Assembly (NCBI RefSeq): GCF_029835735.1
Contig: NZ_JAOEAL010000001.1
Location: forward strand, 310,001 to 374,000
Direction of reading: 5' to 3'
DNA: 64,000 bases
Source of the DNA: Shewanella sp. GD04112
Lineage (GTDB): Bacteria; Pseudomonadota; Gammaproteobacteria; Enterobacterales; Shewanellaceae
Part shown: piece by piece, positions 51,177 through 60,764 of the stretch
How positions within the stretch are numbered: the stretch's first letter is position 1
Layout of the letters: each line of letters starts with the position of its first letter
The notes under the pieces: generated by a model
Database searches by the model: none
The model's input: the letters and a program-made list of their open reading frames with translations, nothing else
What the model was told of the DNA's origin: nothing
Translations under genes and position numbers: made by a program

Positions 51177-51911
51177 TTAAATGGGTTGTATCTCTAACTC
51201 AAACTTTGCCTGTGGCATGGTCAAATTAATGTGTGCCTGCCAGAGGGCATCGTCGGTCTGTTGCTGATAACGAATTTGTATTACTTGAGTTTGGCTATCG
51301 CTGCGACTGATCAGCGTATCTTGGCTATAAAACTGGCGACAGGGAAGAGTGTCACACAGCCCCGTCACTAACTCGCCGCCCTCTAAATGGCTTTTAATAC
51401 TCTGCTCCGGCCAATAGATGAGTTGCATCATCGCCATCAGGTATTCGGCTTTAAACTCATCCCCTAGCAAGAGACTCTGTTCACTGCTGAGTGTATTCCC
51501 ATCGTAAACCAAGGTAAACAATGCCTGCCCAAGGGGCGCGAGCCCGACCAGCGTCATCCGTTCCCCTTCGAGTTCGAGCTGGGTGAGTAGCTCGTGGGTG
51601 TTATCGCCCACCTTAATACTCACCTTCTGACTAAAGGACTGGGGTGAGGATACCCCAGCTTTGCTGTCACCTTGCTGACTATTGCCTTGAATTTTAGGTT
51701 CATTCGCCTGCGGCTTGGTGAGCGGTTTATTCGTTGCAGGGCCAAAATCATGGGGCAGTGGCGCTAAGCAGTAACGCATATCTTTCGCCAAACCGACACA
51801 GGTTTGCCGATAGAGCAACTCACTGCATCCCATCAAACCTAGGCTGATAAGGAGCAGGGAAAAGGTTGCTATCGCCTTGGGGCGACCTTTGGCGTTAAGG
51901 CTTAAGCGCAT
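51177..51911 (-). CDS. apeN: DUF3261 lipoprotein, aryl polyene cluster
   Basis: A 244-residue lipoprotein of the DUF3261 family. The signal ends in LISLGLMGC (lipobox LMGC, Cys near residue 29). A low-complexity linker (residues 60-95) leads to a beta-rich LolB-like region. Such proteins belong to aryl polyene export and may hold the lipid during transfer to the outer membrane, alongside the LolA-like protein and the MMPL transporter in this operon. It overlaps none, sitting 4 bases from the oxidoreductase gene. Confidence 0.85.
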   Translation of the reverse strand: MRLSLNAKGRPKAIATFSLLLISLGLMGCSELLYRQTCVGLAKDMRYCLAPLPHDFGPATNKPLTKPQANEPKIQGNSQQGDSKAGVSSPQSFSQKVSIKVGDNTHELLTQLELEGERMTLVGLAPLGQALFTLVYDGNTLSSEQSLLLGDEFKAEYLMAMMQLIYWPEQSIKSHLEGGELVTGLCDTLPCRQFYSQDTLISRSDSQTQVIQIRYQQQTDDALWQAHINLTMPQAKFELEIQPI

Positions 51912-51915
51912 CGAA

Positions 51916-53223
51916 TTACACCTCGGCTAATTCGCTAACGGCAGGTTCGGCGCTGAGTTCGGCTTCTTGCCGACATAGCTCGACCACCATATTCAGGCGT
52001 CGCTCGGAATCTTTTACAAAGGGATTTTGCACATCCCAAGCATAGCCCGCCAAAATCGAGCAGATCATCTGTTTGATTTTAGGATTCGGATTTTCGTAAA
52101 AAATCACATCTTGGAAACGGCCATCGTACCAAGCCTGTACATAAGTGCGGAAGGTGTTCACCCCTTGCATTAACGGCGCCGAGTACTCGGCGGGCCAATC
52201 TACCGTGTCGCCATTTAGCTGTTTAAGCACGCATTTTGCCGCCATCGATGCCGATTGCATGGCGATAGTCACGCCCGATGAGAATACCGGATCGAGAAAC
52301 TCACCCGCGTTGCCCAGCAGGGCAAACTTGTCGGTGGCGAGGCGAGATACGTTGGCAGAGTAACCCTTGAGTGTCGCACAGGGCTGGGCGACCTTGGCAT
52401 TGGCCAGCAATGCTTTCAGGCCGGGTTCTTCTTTGACTATGGTCAGTAGCTGCTGCTCTAAATCGCCTTCGAGGCGCGCGAGTAACTGCGGCTCAGCCAC
52501 TACGCCGAGCGAGCAGCGGCCGTTGCTGAAGGGAATTAACCAGTACCAAATATCCTGATGCTGCGGGTGCACGCTAATTAAAATCTTATTACGGTCAAAG
52601 TCGGGATCGCTGATGTTATCTTCCACATGGGTGAAGATAGCGCTGCGGGTCGGCAGCGACGACGGCGTTTCGAGGTCGAGTAGTCGTGGTAATACTCGGC
52701 CAAAACCACTGGCATCGAGCACATATTGCGCCTCAACTTGGTACTGCTCACCTTGCTCGTTACGCACGCTTAAGCGCGGGTTGGCGCTTAAATCGATTGC
52801 CTCAACGGTTTCACCGTAACGGATCTCTACCCCAAAGCTTGCTGCGGTATCGGCGAGCAATTTGTCGAAGTTTGCCCTTTGCACTTGGAAGGTTGTGCCC
52901 GGCCCTGGGGTAAATTTGTCGGTAAAGTCGAAGGTGGTATACACCCCATCGCGACGGAAGGCGGCGCCATTTTTATATTGGAATCCCGCCGCATTCAGCG
53001 CCTCTAACATGCCCGCTTCTTCAATAAATTGCATGCAGCAGGGCAGCAGGCTCTCGCCGATAGAAAAGCGTGGAAAGTGTTGTTTTTCTAGCACTAATAC
53101 CCGTTTGCCTTGCTTATGCAATAGGCTAGCGGCAATCGAGCCCGAGGGGCCAGCGCCAATAATGGCCACATCGACGGAAAGGGAGTGGGACTGTGCGGAG
53201 CTTGCTGCAGTGGATGTGGACAT
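51916..53223 (-). CDS. FAD-dependent oxidoreductase with halogenase-type WxWxIP motif
   Basis: A 435-residue flavoprotein. The Rossmann motif is AIIGAGPSGSIAASLL near residue 22, and GESLLP at 55-60 and GNAGEFLDPVFSSG further on are typical of tryptophan-halogenase and geranylgeranyl-reductase-like families. At residues 226-231 it has WYWLIP, which fits the WxWxIP motif of flavin-dependent halogenases. It is not one of the named E. coli ape genes but occurs in related clusters of other marine gammaproteobacteria, from memory. It may hydroxylate, oxidise or halogenate the aryl head group. The conserved halogenase Lys near GxGxxG cannot be confirmed. Confidence 0.83.
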   Translation of the reverse strand: MSTSTAASSAQSHSLSVDVAIIGAGPSGSIAASLLHKQGKRVLVLEKQHFPRFSIGESLLPCCMQFIEEAGMLEALNAAGFQYKNGAAFRRDGVYTTFDFTDKFTPGPGTTFQVQRANFDKLLADTAASFGVEIRYGETVEAIDLSANPRLSVRNEQGEQYQVEAQYVLDASGFGRVLPRLLDLETPSSLPTRSAIFTHVEDNISDPDFDRNKILISVHPQHQDIWYWLIPFSNGRCSLGVVAEPQLLARLEGDLEQQLLTIVKEEPGLKALLANAKVAQPCATLKGYSANVSRLATDKFALLGNAGEFLDPVFSSGVTIAMQSASMAAKCVLKQLNGDTVDWPAEYSAPLMQGVNTFRTYVQAWYDGRFQDVIFYENPNPKIKQMICSILAGYAWDVQNPFVKDSERRLNMVVELCRQEAELSAEPAVSELAEV

Positions 53224-55743
53224 TTAAATAACATTCCTTGTAGGTATCGAGACCTTGTTGGTGGTTAAAACCTGACTGGTGGTCAAAATCAATGGCGAAA
53301 GTACAAAGGTAAACCCTATGCCGAGGGACAGGGTTAATCCAAAATAATGAATAGCTTGGGTTTGGCTAAAGGCGAGTAAGCCAAAGGCCAATAGGGTCGA
53401 GCAGGCGGACATAAACACCGCCATCATCACTGCCTTGCCGTGTTGCGCTGCCGAGGCAAAGAACAAACTGTAATCTATCCCAATCCCGAAGACTAAAATT
53501 AGCGCCAGCGCATGAAACAAGCTTAAGGGCGAGCCGACTAAGCCTAAAATGGCCAAGGTGAGTAAGGCGGCCAGCGCGGGTACGGCGACCACAAGGGCGG
53601 CTCTTTTAACGCCAAAGCTCAGGCTAAATAGTAAGAGGGCGATAACGAGTGCTAGCCCCAATAACTTCAGGGTAAGCAGGCGATAGTGGCCCATCAGGGT
53701 GGAAATATCCGCGACCTTATCTATAAGCTGTACCTGCGGATTGTTAGCAAAGCGCGCCTTGAGGGCCGCAATATCTTCAATACCACCAAGCAGCACTATG
53801 GCGCCGTGGCTATCGTTCCCTAGGTTGGCATTATCTAGACTGGTCGTTGGCTCTGTTGAGTGCTCAAGCTGTGCGAATCCCTGCGGTGCAAGCCAGAGTG
53901 GGGCTAGCTGTTTGCCTAGGCCAAGTTCGAAAAAATGCGTCGGGGTGATATAGCTATCCTTGGCGGCAAGATAGGCGGCAGAAAGCTCAGGTGCTATGCC
54001 GTCATCGAGGCCAATGCTGTTTAGCACTGTGGTTAATTGCGATTGGTAAACCTTGCCCTGCAATTGATACGCTGCATCCTGCTTTTGTTTGCTTGGCAGA
54101 TAACGGCTAAGGCTGACATAGTTGCCCAGCTCTTGCTGCTTAATGGCGGCATCGAGCTGCGGACTTAGGGCTTCGAGTCGTTGCAGTAAGGCTTCTTCAC
54201 TGGGGGCGCGCACCAATAAAAACTGGTTATCCGTGCCGCCACTGAGTAATTTTCTGAGTTTGTCTTCAGGCTCAGTCACACTCGCAGGGCTTTGCTGTAA
54301 ATGGCGAATATCATCGTCGACGTTAAGCTTACTGATCCCCAATAGGCAGACTCCCGCGAGCACTAAGGCAAACAGACTCAATCCCCATGGCGAGATCAGT
54401 TTATTGGAGAATCCGGTGAGTCTCGCAAGATAGGCCTCTGCAAGGGTTAACGGACGTTCCCCCGAAGGCAACTTGCTGCCCGCCAATAATGGATAGGCGA
54501 GCACTAACGTCAGGTAGGCGCCGAGTAAACCCGAGGCGCAGAAAATCGCTACCTGCTGCATGCCGGGAAACGGTGCTAAACCGATACCGACATAGGCTAA
54601 GGCGCTGGTGATAAAGGCCAGTGACACTGTGGGGAATATATAGGCCACGGTCGCCTGCGCGCTTCGCTGATGGTCGCTTAACCGCTCGCAGTAAAAATGA
54701 AAGCTGTAGTCAATGGCAATCCCAATCAGGCTAGTGCCAAAGACGAGAGTGAGTAAATGCAGTTCCCCGAACACACTTAAGGTGAAGGTCACCGCCAGCA
54801 GCAGACCGCTGCCGATTGTCACCATCGCCAGCAAGAGTGGCATCACGGAGCGAAAGGCGAGCCAAACCAATAACACTACGCCAAGTAAAGAAGCGAGACC
54901 GAGGACAGAGATTTCACTCTTAGCAGTATTGGTAGCCTCGATGGCATGAAACAATGCACCCGCCTGTAACACTTGTATGCTGGGGTATTGCGCGCTGACG
55001 GCATTCAGCGCCTGAGCGAGAGCCGCTTGCTGGCGTAATTGCGCATTCGGGTTAAAGGCGCTTTCTGTGCCCTTTGCCATCATAATGGCAGCCACGTCTT
55101 CACTGCTATTAACACCTTGTTTGGTATCAACACTTTGTGGATGAGCGATTAAAATTCCTTGATTGGCGCTCAGCTTCGAGTTGGGCGCAAGGGCGAGCAA
55201 ATTGTCGGGAAACAACAGCAAAGGATCTTGGGTCAAGAGTTGGCTATTGGCATAACTAAAGGCGTTGTAGAGCTGCTGAGTGGCTGAGGCAATTAAGTGC
55301 TCGAGGCCATTATGGCTTAAGGCTTCGGTTTGTTCAGGCGTGAGCAGTTTAAATCTATAAGGGAAATAAAATTGTCCTAGGGCTTCACCCAACTGCAGAT
55401 CGGCGCTGCGAATATCGGTAAAGGCGGTATTTTGAGTCTTAAGCTGCTCCATCAGGAGTGTGGCCGCCGCAATCGCCTGAGGTTCATCCTTGGCAATCAG
55501 GGCGAGATATACTTGATCGGCGAGTGTCGATTCCACTTGTTCGAGGGCGCGCGCTGTGAGCGCGTCCTGCTGCAGATGGGGCAACATGGCGAGAATATCG
55601 CTTTGAACCTTTGCCCCATTTTGCCACAGTTGCAGCGTCCAAAGGCTCGCCGCCAGCATCAAACACAGCCAAATAGCGAAGCGCCATTTAGTCGAGGTTT
55701 GCATCAGGCTGTGGCCAATACGCGTGGCAATCTTGGGCGCCAT
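53224..55743 (-). CDS. apeM: MMPL-family transporter, aryl polyene export
   Basis: An 839-residue RND-type transporter of the MMPL family. There are about twelve helices in two repeats, with GIAIDYSFHFYCERL and GIGIDYSLFFASAAQHG as the two copies of the conserved GxxxDYxxF motif in TM4/TM10. Two large periplasmic loops lie between. It probably lifts the aryl polyene lipid out of the inner membrane and hands it to the LolA-like protein. The ATG at 55743 has AAGG 7 bases before it. The next gene begins 9 bases upstream. Confidence 0.9.
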   Translation of the reverse strand: MAPKIATRIGHSLMQTSTKWRFAIWLCLMLAASLWTLQLWQNGAKVQSDILAMLPHLQQDALTARALEQVESTLADQVYLALIAKDEPQAIAAATLLMEQLKTQNTAFTDIRSADLQLGEALGQFYFPYRFKLLTPEQTEALSHNGLEHLIASATQQLYNAFSYANSQLLTQDPLLLFPDNLLALAPNSKLSANQGILIAHPQSVDTKQGVNSSEDVAAIMMAKGTESAFNPNAQLRQQAALAQALNAVSAQYPSIQVLQAGALFHAIEATNTAKSEISVLGLASLLGVVLLVWLAFRSVMPLLLAMVTIGSGLLLAVTFTLSVFGELHLLTLVFGTSLIGIAIDYSFHFYCERLSDHQRSAQATVAYIFPTVSLAFITSALAYVGIGLAPFPGMQQVAIFCASGLLGAYLTLVLAYPLLAGSKLPSGERPLTLAEAYLARLTGFSNKLISPWGLSLFALVLAGVCLLGISKLNVDDDIRHLQQSPASVTEPEDKLRKLLSGGTDNQFLLVRAPSEEALLQRLEALSPQLDAAIKQQELGNYVSLSRYLPSKQKQDAAYQLQGKVYQSQLTTVLNSIGLDDGIAPELSAAYLAAKDSYITPTHFFELGLGKQLAPLWLAPQGFAQLEHSTEPTTSLDNANLGNDSHGAIVLLGGIEDIAALKARFANNPQVQLIDKVADISTLMGHYRLLTLKLLGLALVIALLLFSLSFGVKRAALVVAVPALAALLTLAILGLVGSPLSLFHALALILVFGIGIDYSLFFASAAQHGKAVMMAVFMSACSTLLAFGLLAFSQTQAIHYFGLTLSLGIGFTFVLSPLILTTSQVLTTNKVSIPTRNVI

Positions 55744-55752
55744 GTTTCTGCC

Positions 55753-56571
55753 TTACTCTCTTGGACCAGTGTCTTTAGGCGTTGTCTGGCTGATGGCATA
55801 TTGGGCTAACTCAGCCTCACTCAGTGGACCTTGGCGCAGCTCGCTAAAATCGATACGGGTGATATCCTGCGGACTCACACTCGGATTGGCGCTGAGTAGC
55901 ACTAAGGCGTGTAGCGTATCGCTGCCTTCGAGCACCATATTAGCGATTGCCTTCTTCATCAGCGGATCTTTAGGGGTTAATCCCAACTGCCAGTTTGCGC
56001 TGCCTGAACTTGAGTTTTCTTGTGGCGACTTGCCTTGCGCTAAGGGCTCTTGGGCTAAAAAGTGCAGTTCGAAGTTTGCACTTAAACCCGAAATATCGCC
56101 GCCCAGCATGGCATTTACTAGACTCGGTAATAAATCCCCCATGGCTGCCGCGCTTGCCAAAGCATCGGCTTGGCTGATTTGTACTCGCCCTTGGCTATCT
56201 CGCTGAATAAGTTGCTTATCTTTTAAAATCAGCAAGGACTCGAAGGGGCTAAGTTGTTGCCAGATCAGCCCTTGTGCCTTGTCGAACACAAACTGGCCTT
56301 GGCTTACTAGAGGCTTTTTCAGCACTTTAAGCTGACGCGATTGCACAAAGTGGCCGCGAACCGTCTCGCCAAGATTGAGCTTTTGGCTAAGGGCGAGCAA
56401 TGCAGCGTTATCTGCGCCTTGGGCAAATAGCGTTTGATATTGGCTCGAACTTGTGAGGTTCGAATCGGTGAGGCTCTGCGCCTGTACCGAGCCAAACAGC
56501 AGTGTGCAGCTTAAGAGTAGGCTTTGGCAGAACCCTTGCCACCACTTAGCTCGTGCGAGGAAGGCAATCAT
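55753..56571 (-). CDS. apeL: LolA-like outer-membrane lipoprotein carrier, aryl polyene export
   Basis: A 272-residue exported protein with signal MIAFLARAKWWQGFCQSLLL and more. The mature part matches LolA-like carriers: RGHFVQSRQLKVLKKPLVSQG (two halves), where FVQSRQLKVL is the LolA start, and GQFVFDKAQGLIWQQLSPF. Such a carrier could shield the aryl polyene chain in the periplasm. The gene overlaps the thioesterase stop by 4 bases, so translation is coupled. Confidence 0.87.
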   Translation of the reverse strand: MIAFLARAKWWQGFCQSLLLSCTLLFGSVQAQSLTDSNLTSSSQYQTLFAQGADNAALLALSQKLNLGETVRGHFVQSRQLKVLKKPLVSQGQFVFDKAQGLIWQQLSPFESLLILKDKQLIQRDSQGRVQISQADALASAAAMGDLLPSLVNAMLGGDISGLSANFELHFLAQEPLAQGKSPQENSSSGSANWQLGLTPKDPLMKKAIANMVLEGSDTLHALVLLSANPSVSPQDITRIDFSELRQGPLSEAELAQYAISQTTPKDTGPRE

Positions 56572-57002
56572 TCGCTATCCGCCTTTGCAAGCAGCGGGGC
56601 GATTTTGCTGCGGAATATCTCTGGCGTCACAAAGCACATTTCTTGGCTCGTCATATCCACCGCAGCCTGAATGGTATAGCCCTTGGTAATACGCTCACCG
56701 GTTGCCGTATCACGGATTTGATAATTGATTTTTAGACGATTTTCCCACTCGACCAACTCGGCGCGCACGGTAATGTTTTGCTCGAAGGTGCTGGCCTTAA
56801 CGTATTTGATCTGCAAATCAATAATCGGCCAAGCATAGTTCGAGGCCTGCATTTGGCGATAGTTGTAGCCTAACTCGTCGAGTAATTTGCAGCGGGCAAT
56901 CTCGAAATAACGCAGGTAATTACCATGCCAAGTGATCCCCATCGAATCCACATCGTGGAAGGGGATCTGCATGTCCATTTCTATGCTGAGCAAGGCTTTC
57001 AT
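56568..57002 (-). CDS. apeK: 4HBT acyl-CoA thioesterase, aryl polyene cluster
   Basis: A 144-residue hotdog thioesterase. The signature is VDSMGITWHGNYLRYFEIAR, where an Asp and the conserved H-G-N-Y-L belong to the 4-hydroxybenzoyl-CoA thioesterase family. It may edit or release the starter or the finished acyl chain. I chose the ATG at 57002, which overlaps the ammonia-lyase stop (ATGA). The 5-residue longer frame has no site. Confidence 0.88.
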   Translation of the reverse strand: MKALLSIEMDMQIPFHDVDSMGITWHGNYLRYFEIARCKLLDELGYNYRQMQASNYAWPIIDLQIKYVKASTFEQNITVRAELVEWENRLKINYQIRDTATGERITKGYTIQAAVDMTSQEMCFVTPEIFRSKIAPLLAKADSE

Positions 57003-58564
57003 CGGCACACTTCCCATTCGCCCGCTTGGATTTTCGCAACGGTTTGGCGCAGCACGGCTTCGAGCGGTCTGTCTTCGACTAATGGCTCAAAATCGGCGCG
57101 CACTTGGGCGAGCGTGGTCGCCAGCGAAGGGGTCAGTGAGCTTTCGTCTAACTCGTTTTGTTTTATACGCAGGCCAATGCCTTGAGTCATGGCGAGTAGG
57201 GCTGCGGCGGCGACTTGCTCTGTTAGTTGCAATACGCGCATACAGTCACGGGCGGCGATAGTGCCCATGCTGACTTTATCTTGGTTATGGCATTCGGTTG
57301 AGCGAGAGAAAACACTCGCGGGCATAGTGTGCTTGAGCGCCTCTGCCGTCCAAGCCGAAACGCCGATTTGCACCGCCTTAAAGCCATGGTTGATGGCGCG
57401 GCGTGGCCCAGTTGAACCCGAAAGGTTAGCGGGTAAACCGTTGTTAAACTTAGGGTCCATCACTAATGCCATTTGGCGGTCGATGAGATCGGCGATGTTG
57501 GCGACAGTGTTTTTCAAGGAATCCATCGCAAAGGCAATGTGTCCGCCGTAGAAATGGCCGCCGTGGAGAATATGCTCGCCTTCACCATCGACTATGGGGT
57601 TATCGTTGGCGCTGTTAACTTCGGTTTCGATAAATTGGCGCATAAAGGGCAGCGCATCCTGCAATACGCCAATGATGTGCGGCGCGCAGCGGATGGAATA
57701 TCTGTCCTGCAGACGATCTGAATTGCGGGGGTGAACATGGTGGTTCAAATCTTCCCTGATCCAAGTCGCGATTTGGTTTTGTCCCGGATGGGGTTTGGCG
57801 GCAAACAGAATATCGTCGAAATGGTTCGAGTTACCTTTGAGGGTTAACGACGCCATGGCGGTTATGCGGCTGGCTAAACGCGCTAAATATTGTGCACGAT
57901 CAAAGGCTAAACAGGCTAATGCCGTCATCACCGCCGTGCCATTCATCAGGGCTAAACCCTCCTTGGGGCGCAGCACATGGGGCGTGATGTTCAGCTCGCG
58001 GTAAACCTCTTGGGTGGCTCTGCGCTCGCCGTTATAAATCACTTCGCGCTCGCCAACTAGCACGGCGGCGAGATAAGACAATGGCGTTAAGTCACCGCTG
58101 GCACCAACCGAACCTTCCTCTGGGATCACTGGCACTATATTGAGATTAAGCAAGGTTTCGATGCGCTTTAATAGCTCATAGGTCACGCCGGATTTACCGA
58201 TGGCGAGGGAGTTTAAACGGCAAGCCATCACGGCACGCGCCTGCATCACGCTTAAGATTTCGCCGAGGCCACAGCCATGGAAGCGGGATAAGTGCAGTGG
58301 CAGCTCATGGACTAAGTCGAGACTCACGTTGACAGTGCAAGAGTCGCCATAGCCGGTGGTAACGCCGTATACCACACCTTCTTCGTGCAGCAGGCTGTCG
58401 ATAAAGCGGGCGCCCTTTTGGATATAAGCTTGGTAATCGGCATCATCATTGAGTTTGACTTTAGCACCCTTAGCAACGGCGACGACTTGCTCTAATGTGA
58501 GTAACTGACGGCCAAATTCGATTGGCAACTCAGCGGTTGTCGTGTGAGTAACTGCGTGGCTCAT
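56999..58564 (-). CDS. Aromatic amino acid ammonia-lyase (HAL/TAL/PAL family)
   Basis: A 521-residue lyase that makes an unsaturated acid and ammonia from an aromatic amino acid. The MIO prosthetic group would form from Ala155-Ser156-Gly157 in EGSVGASGDLTPL. The catalytic Tyr is in YGVTTGYG near residue 66. At the substrate-selectivity position it has Phe95-His96 (LSRFHGCGLG), where histidine lyases have S-H and tyrosine lyases H-L, so the substrate cannot be read directly. In this cluster it would supply 4-hydroxycinnamate as the aryl starter, for activation by the ligase. It sits between the GT/acyltransferase fusion and the thioesterase, with 4-base overlaps. Confidence 0.9.
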   Translation of the reverse strand: MSHAVTHTTTAELPIEFGRQLLTLEQVVAVAKGAKVKLNDDADYQAYIQKGARFIDSLLHEEGVVYGVTTGYGDSCTVNVSLDLVHELPLHLSRFHGCGLGEILSVMQARAVMACRLNSLAIGKSGVTYELLKRIETLLNLNIVPVIPEEGSVGASGDLTPLSYLAAVLVGEREVIYNGERRATQEVYRELNITPHVLRPKEGLALMNGTAVMTALACLAFDRAQYLARLASRITAMASLTLKGNSNHFDDILFAAKPHPGQNQIATWIREDLNHHVHPRNSDRLQDRYSIRCAPHIIGVLQDALPFMRQFIETEVNSANDNPIVDGEGEHILHGGHFYGGHIAFAMDSLKNTVANIADLIDRQMALVMDPKFNNGLPANLSGSTGPRRAINHGFKAVQIGVSAWTAEALKHTMPASVFSRSTECHNQDKVSMGTIAARDCMRVLQLTEQVAAAALLAMTQGIGLRIKQNELDESSLTPSLATTLAQVRADFEPLVEDRPLEAVLRQTVAKIQAGEWEVCR

Positions 58565-60393
58565 AAATGCTCTGTCCTGTCTGTAGTGCGCTCCTGCTCT
58601 GGGAGTGCTGCTGTCGTTTGTGGGGCGGGTGTCGCGCGGTTGACCTTGCTATCGTCCCGCCAAAAATCAAAAAAGTTAAACCACTGCAAAGGCTCACGCC
58701 TTGCGTAGTATTCGAGGCGTTCGCTGTAGTTATGCACCGCCTGTTGTAGTCGTTCCATTCGCCCTGCACGCGGGCCCTTGAGACTGTTGCTAAAGTGCTC
58801 CAAATGCACGCGATATCGCCCTTGTTCGCGCAGGCAAAACATCAGGTACACAGGGCAATCCAAGAGGCCGGCCAGAATAAATGGCCCCTGCGGGAAGGCT
58901 GCCTCTTCACCCATAAATGGCGCATATACCACGCGTCCTTGGGAGTGGGATGAGGTTCTATCGCCAGCAATCACCACTAGCTCACCGTCTTCAATCTTTT
59001 GCTGTAGTAGCATAGAGGTGGCGGGATTAAGCTCGGTCACTTGGATCAAATTCAGCGTGCTATCTGGGTTTAATTGCTTGAGGACATTATTAAAGTTTTC
59101 GGCATGGCTGGTTAACACCATGACATTCACTTTGACCTTGCGCTGGTGGATTGAAATCGCGCGGCACAGTTCGAGATTGCCCAAGTGGGAAACCAATAAC
59201 ACCGCGCCTTTGCCACTTTCTAGCTGTTCGGCCAGTACTTGGCGGTCGGGAAAATCCACTTGGCTTAATTGAATGCGGTCGCACCAGGCATCGATTCTAT
59301 CGAGCGCCGCATTACCGAAGGCGAGAAAGTGGTTCAGGCTATCGCGCCAGCCAATGGGGCGATTCAATTGGGGATGCTGTGGCTCGAGACGTTGCACGCG
59401 GCGCAGAAAATCCAACGAGGCTTCACGGCTGACTTTGCCCGTCAGGAAGAAATAGCAAATCACCGGATACATAATGGCGCGGCACAGCCAATGGCCGCCG
59501 AAACGGTAGCTTTCGACCAACAGTTTTATGCCCCAATAACTGCCGCGCTCCTTCATCCCCGACCAATGAGTTGATGTTTTATCGGGCTGGGGCGATTGCG
59601 CTTTCTGTTTACGGCGCAGTAGTTGTGGCAGGCGCTTTAACATGCCGAAAAATAATCGGGTGTGCAGCTTAGTGATGCGCACATTGTCGGCCACACCTTG
59701 AAAGTGGCTGACGCCGTTTTCGGGATAAATGACCTTAGTGGAGTGAAACAGAATTTCCACCCCTTGCCAGTAGAGTTTGACTAGGATTTCGATATCAAAA
59801 TCCATCCGCTCCGTGAGGGCGTGCTGGCTTAATAGGCGCTCGGTGGCGGCTAAGGGATACACCCTAAATCCGCACATAGAATCTTGAATATCAAAGCTTA
59901 AGGTTTCGACCCATACCCAAAAGTGGGTGAGGTAACGACCGTAGAGTCGCCCCTTGGGGACGGACTCATCGTACTCGGGCTTGCCCGAGATCAGCGCATC
60001 CGGCTTGGCCTGCGCCCTAGCGAGCATGGCGGGGATATCACTTAAATTATGCTGGCCATCGGCATCGACCTGTAACGCATGGGTAAAGCCATCGCGATAG
60101 GCACGGCGAAGCCCCGTCATCACAGCCGCGCCCTTACCACGATTGTAGGGGTGTTGCAGCAGAGTCACCCAATCGTGTTGCTCCGCCAAGGATTGCAGCA
60201 GATAGCGGGTCTCATCGTTGCTGCCATCGTCAATTAAATAGCAGGGCAGATTGAGGGCGGCAAGCTCGGCCAAGGTCTGGGCGATCGCGGCGCTATGATT
60301 GTAATTGGGGATCACCAGCGCCAGCTTGATTGGTGCCGTGCCCATTAAATCACTCGGCGGGACTAGCATTGTGTCGCTCATACCGTCGCTCAC
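58561..60393 (-). CDS. apeJ: Glycosyltransferase-acyltransferase fusion, aryl polyene cluster
   Basis: A 610-residue fusion. Residues 15-250 are a family-2 glycosyltransferase (DDGSNDETRYLL, then DADGQHN with the DxD-type motif). Residues 290-590 resemble an LpxL-like acyltransferase (SHLGNLELCRA with the HxxxxE-type catalytic pattern, GDRTSSHSQGR). It probably attaches or anchors the aryl polyene to a sugar or lipid carrier. It overlaps the ammonia-lyase start by 4 bases and the dehydratase stop by 4 bases. Confidence 0.87.
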   Translation of the reverse strand: MSDGMSDTMLVPPSDLMGTAPIKLALVIPNYNHSAAIAQTLAELAALNLPCYLIDDGSNDETRYLLQSLAEQHDWVTLLQHPYNRGKGAAVMTGLRRAYRDGFTHALQVDADGQHNLSDIPAMLARAQAKPDALISGKPEYDESVPKGRLYGRYLTHFWVWVETLSFDIQDSMCGFRVYPLAATERLLSQHALTERMDFDIEILVKLYWQGVEILFHSTKVIYPENGVSHFQGVADNVRITKLHTRLFFGMLKRLPQLLRRKQKAQSPQPDKTSTHWSGMKERGSYWGIKLLVESYRFGGHWLCRAIMYPVICYFFLTGKVSREASLDFLRRVQRLEPQHPQLNRPIGWRDSLNHFLAFGNAALDRIDAWCDRIQLSQVDFPDRQVLAEQLESGKGAVLLVSHLGNLELCRAISIHQRKVKVNVMVLTSHAENFNNVLKQLNPDSTLNLIQVTELNPATSMLLQQKIEDGELVVIAGDRTSSHSQGRVVYAPFMGEEAAFPQGPFILAGLLDCPVYLMFCLREQGRYRVHLEHFSNSLKGPRAGRMERLQQAVHNYSERLEYYARREPLQWFNFFDFWRDDSKVNRATPAPQTTAALPEQERTTDRTEHL

Positions 60394-60764
60394 AGGGACG
60401 CTCCATCACCTTGCTGACTAGCAAAGCTGATACGCCCGGAGGCATAGCGGTGGTCGCCATCGCTGTAGGCAAAGGTTAACTTCTCTTTGGCAGCATTATG
60501 GCTAATGGCTAAGGTGACTTCCTGCCCTGGCAGAATAAGCTGTTGAAACTTTAGCACTTCTAAATTAGCGACCGCAGCGTTGTAACCAAAATGCTCGCAA
60601 CCTAAGCGCACGGCCCAATCGAGTTGGGTCACACCGGGGAGCACGGCTTGCTCGGGAAAATGGCCGTTAAAATATTCGAGATCGGCGGCGACAAAGAGGC
60701 GCAGTTCAATACTTTCTGGGCCGATCTCTGATGCGAGGATCGGCGGTAAACTCGACTTAATCAT
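60390..60764 (-). CDS. apeI: ApeI-type 3-hydroxyacyl-ACP dehydratase
   Basis: A 124-residue hotdog dehydratase. The signature NGHFPEQAVLPGVTQLDWAVR is the FabA/FabZ-like helix with the catalytic His (GHFP). It removes water in each chain-extension cycle, together with apeP. The ATG at 60764 lies 8 bases inside the ligase gene, and an in-frame TTG at 60779 is less likely. The stop overlaps the start of the glycosyltransferase fusion gene. Confidence 0.87.
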   Translation of the reverse strand: MIKSSLPPILASEIGPESIELRLFVAADLEYFNGHFPEQAVLPGVTQLDWAVRLGCEHFGYNAAVANLEVLKFQQLILPGQEVTLAISHNAAKEKLTFAYSDGDHRYASGRISFASQQGDGASL

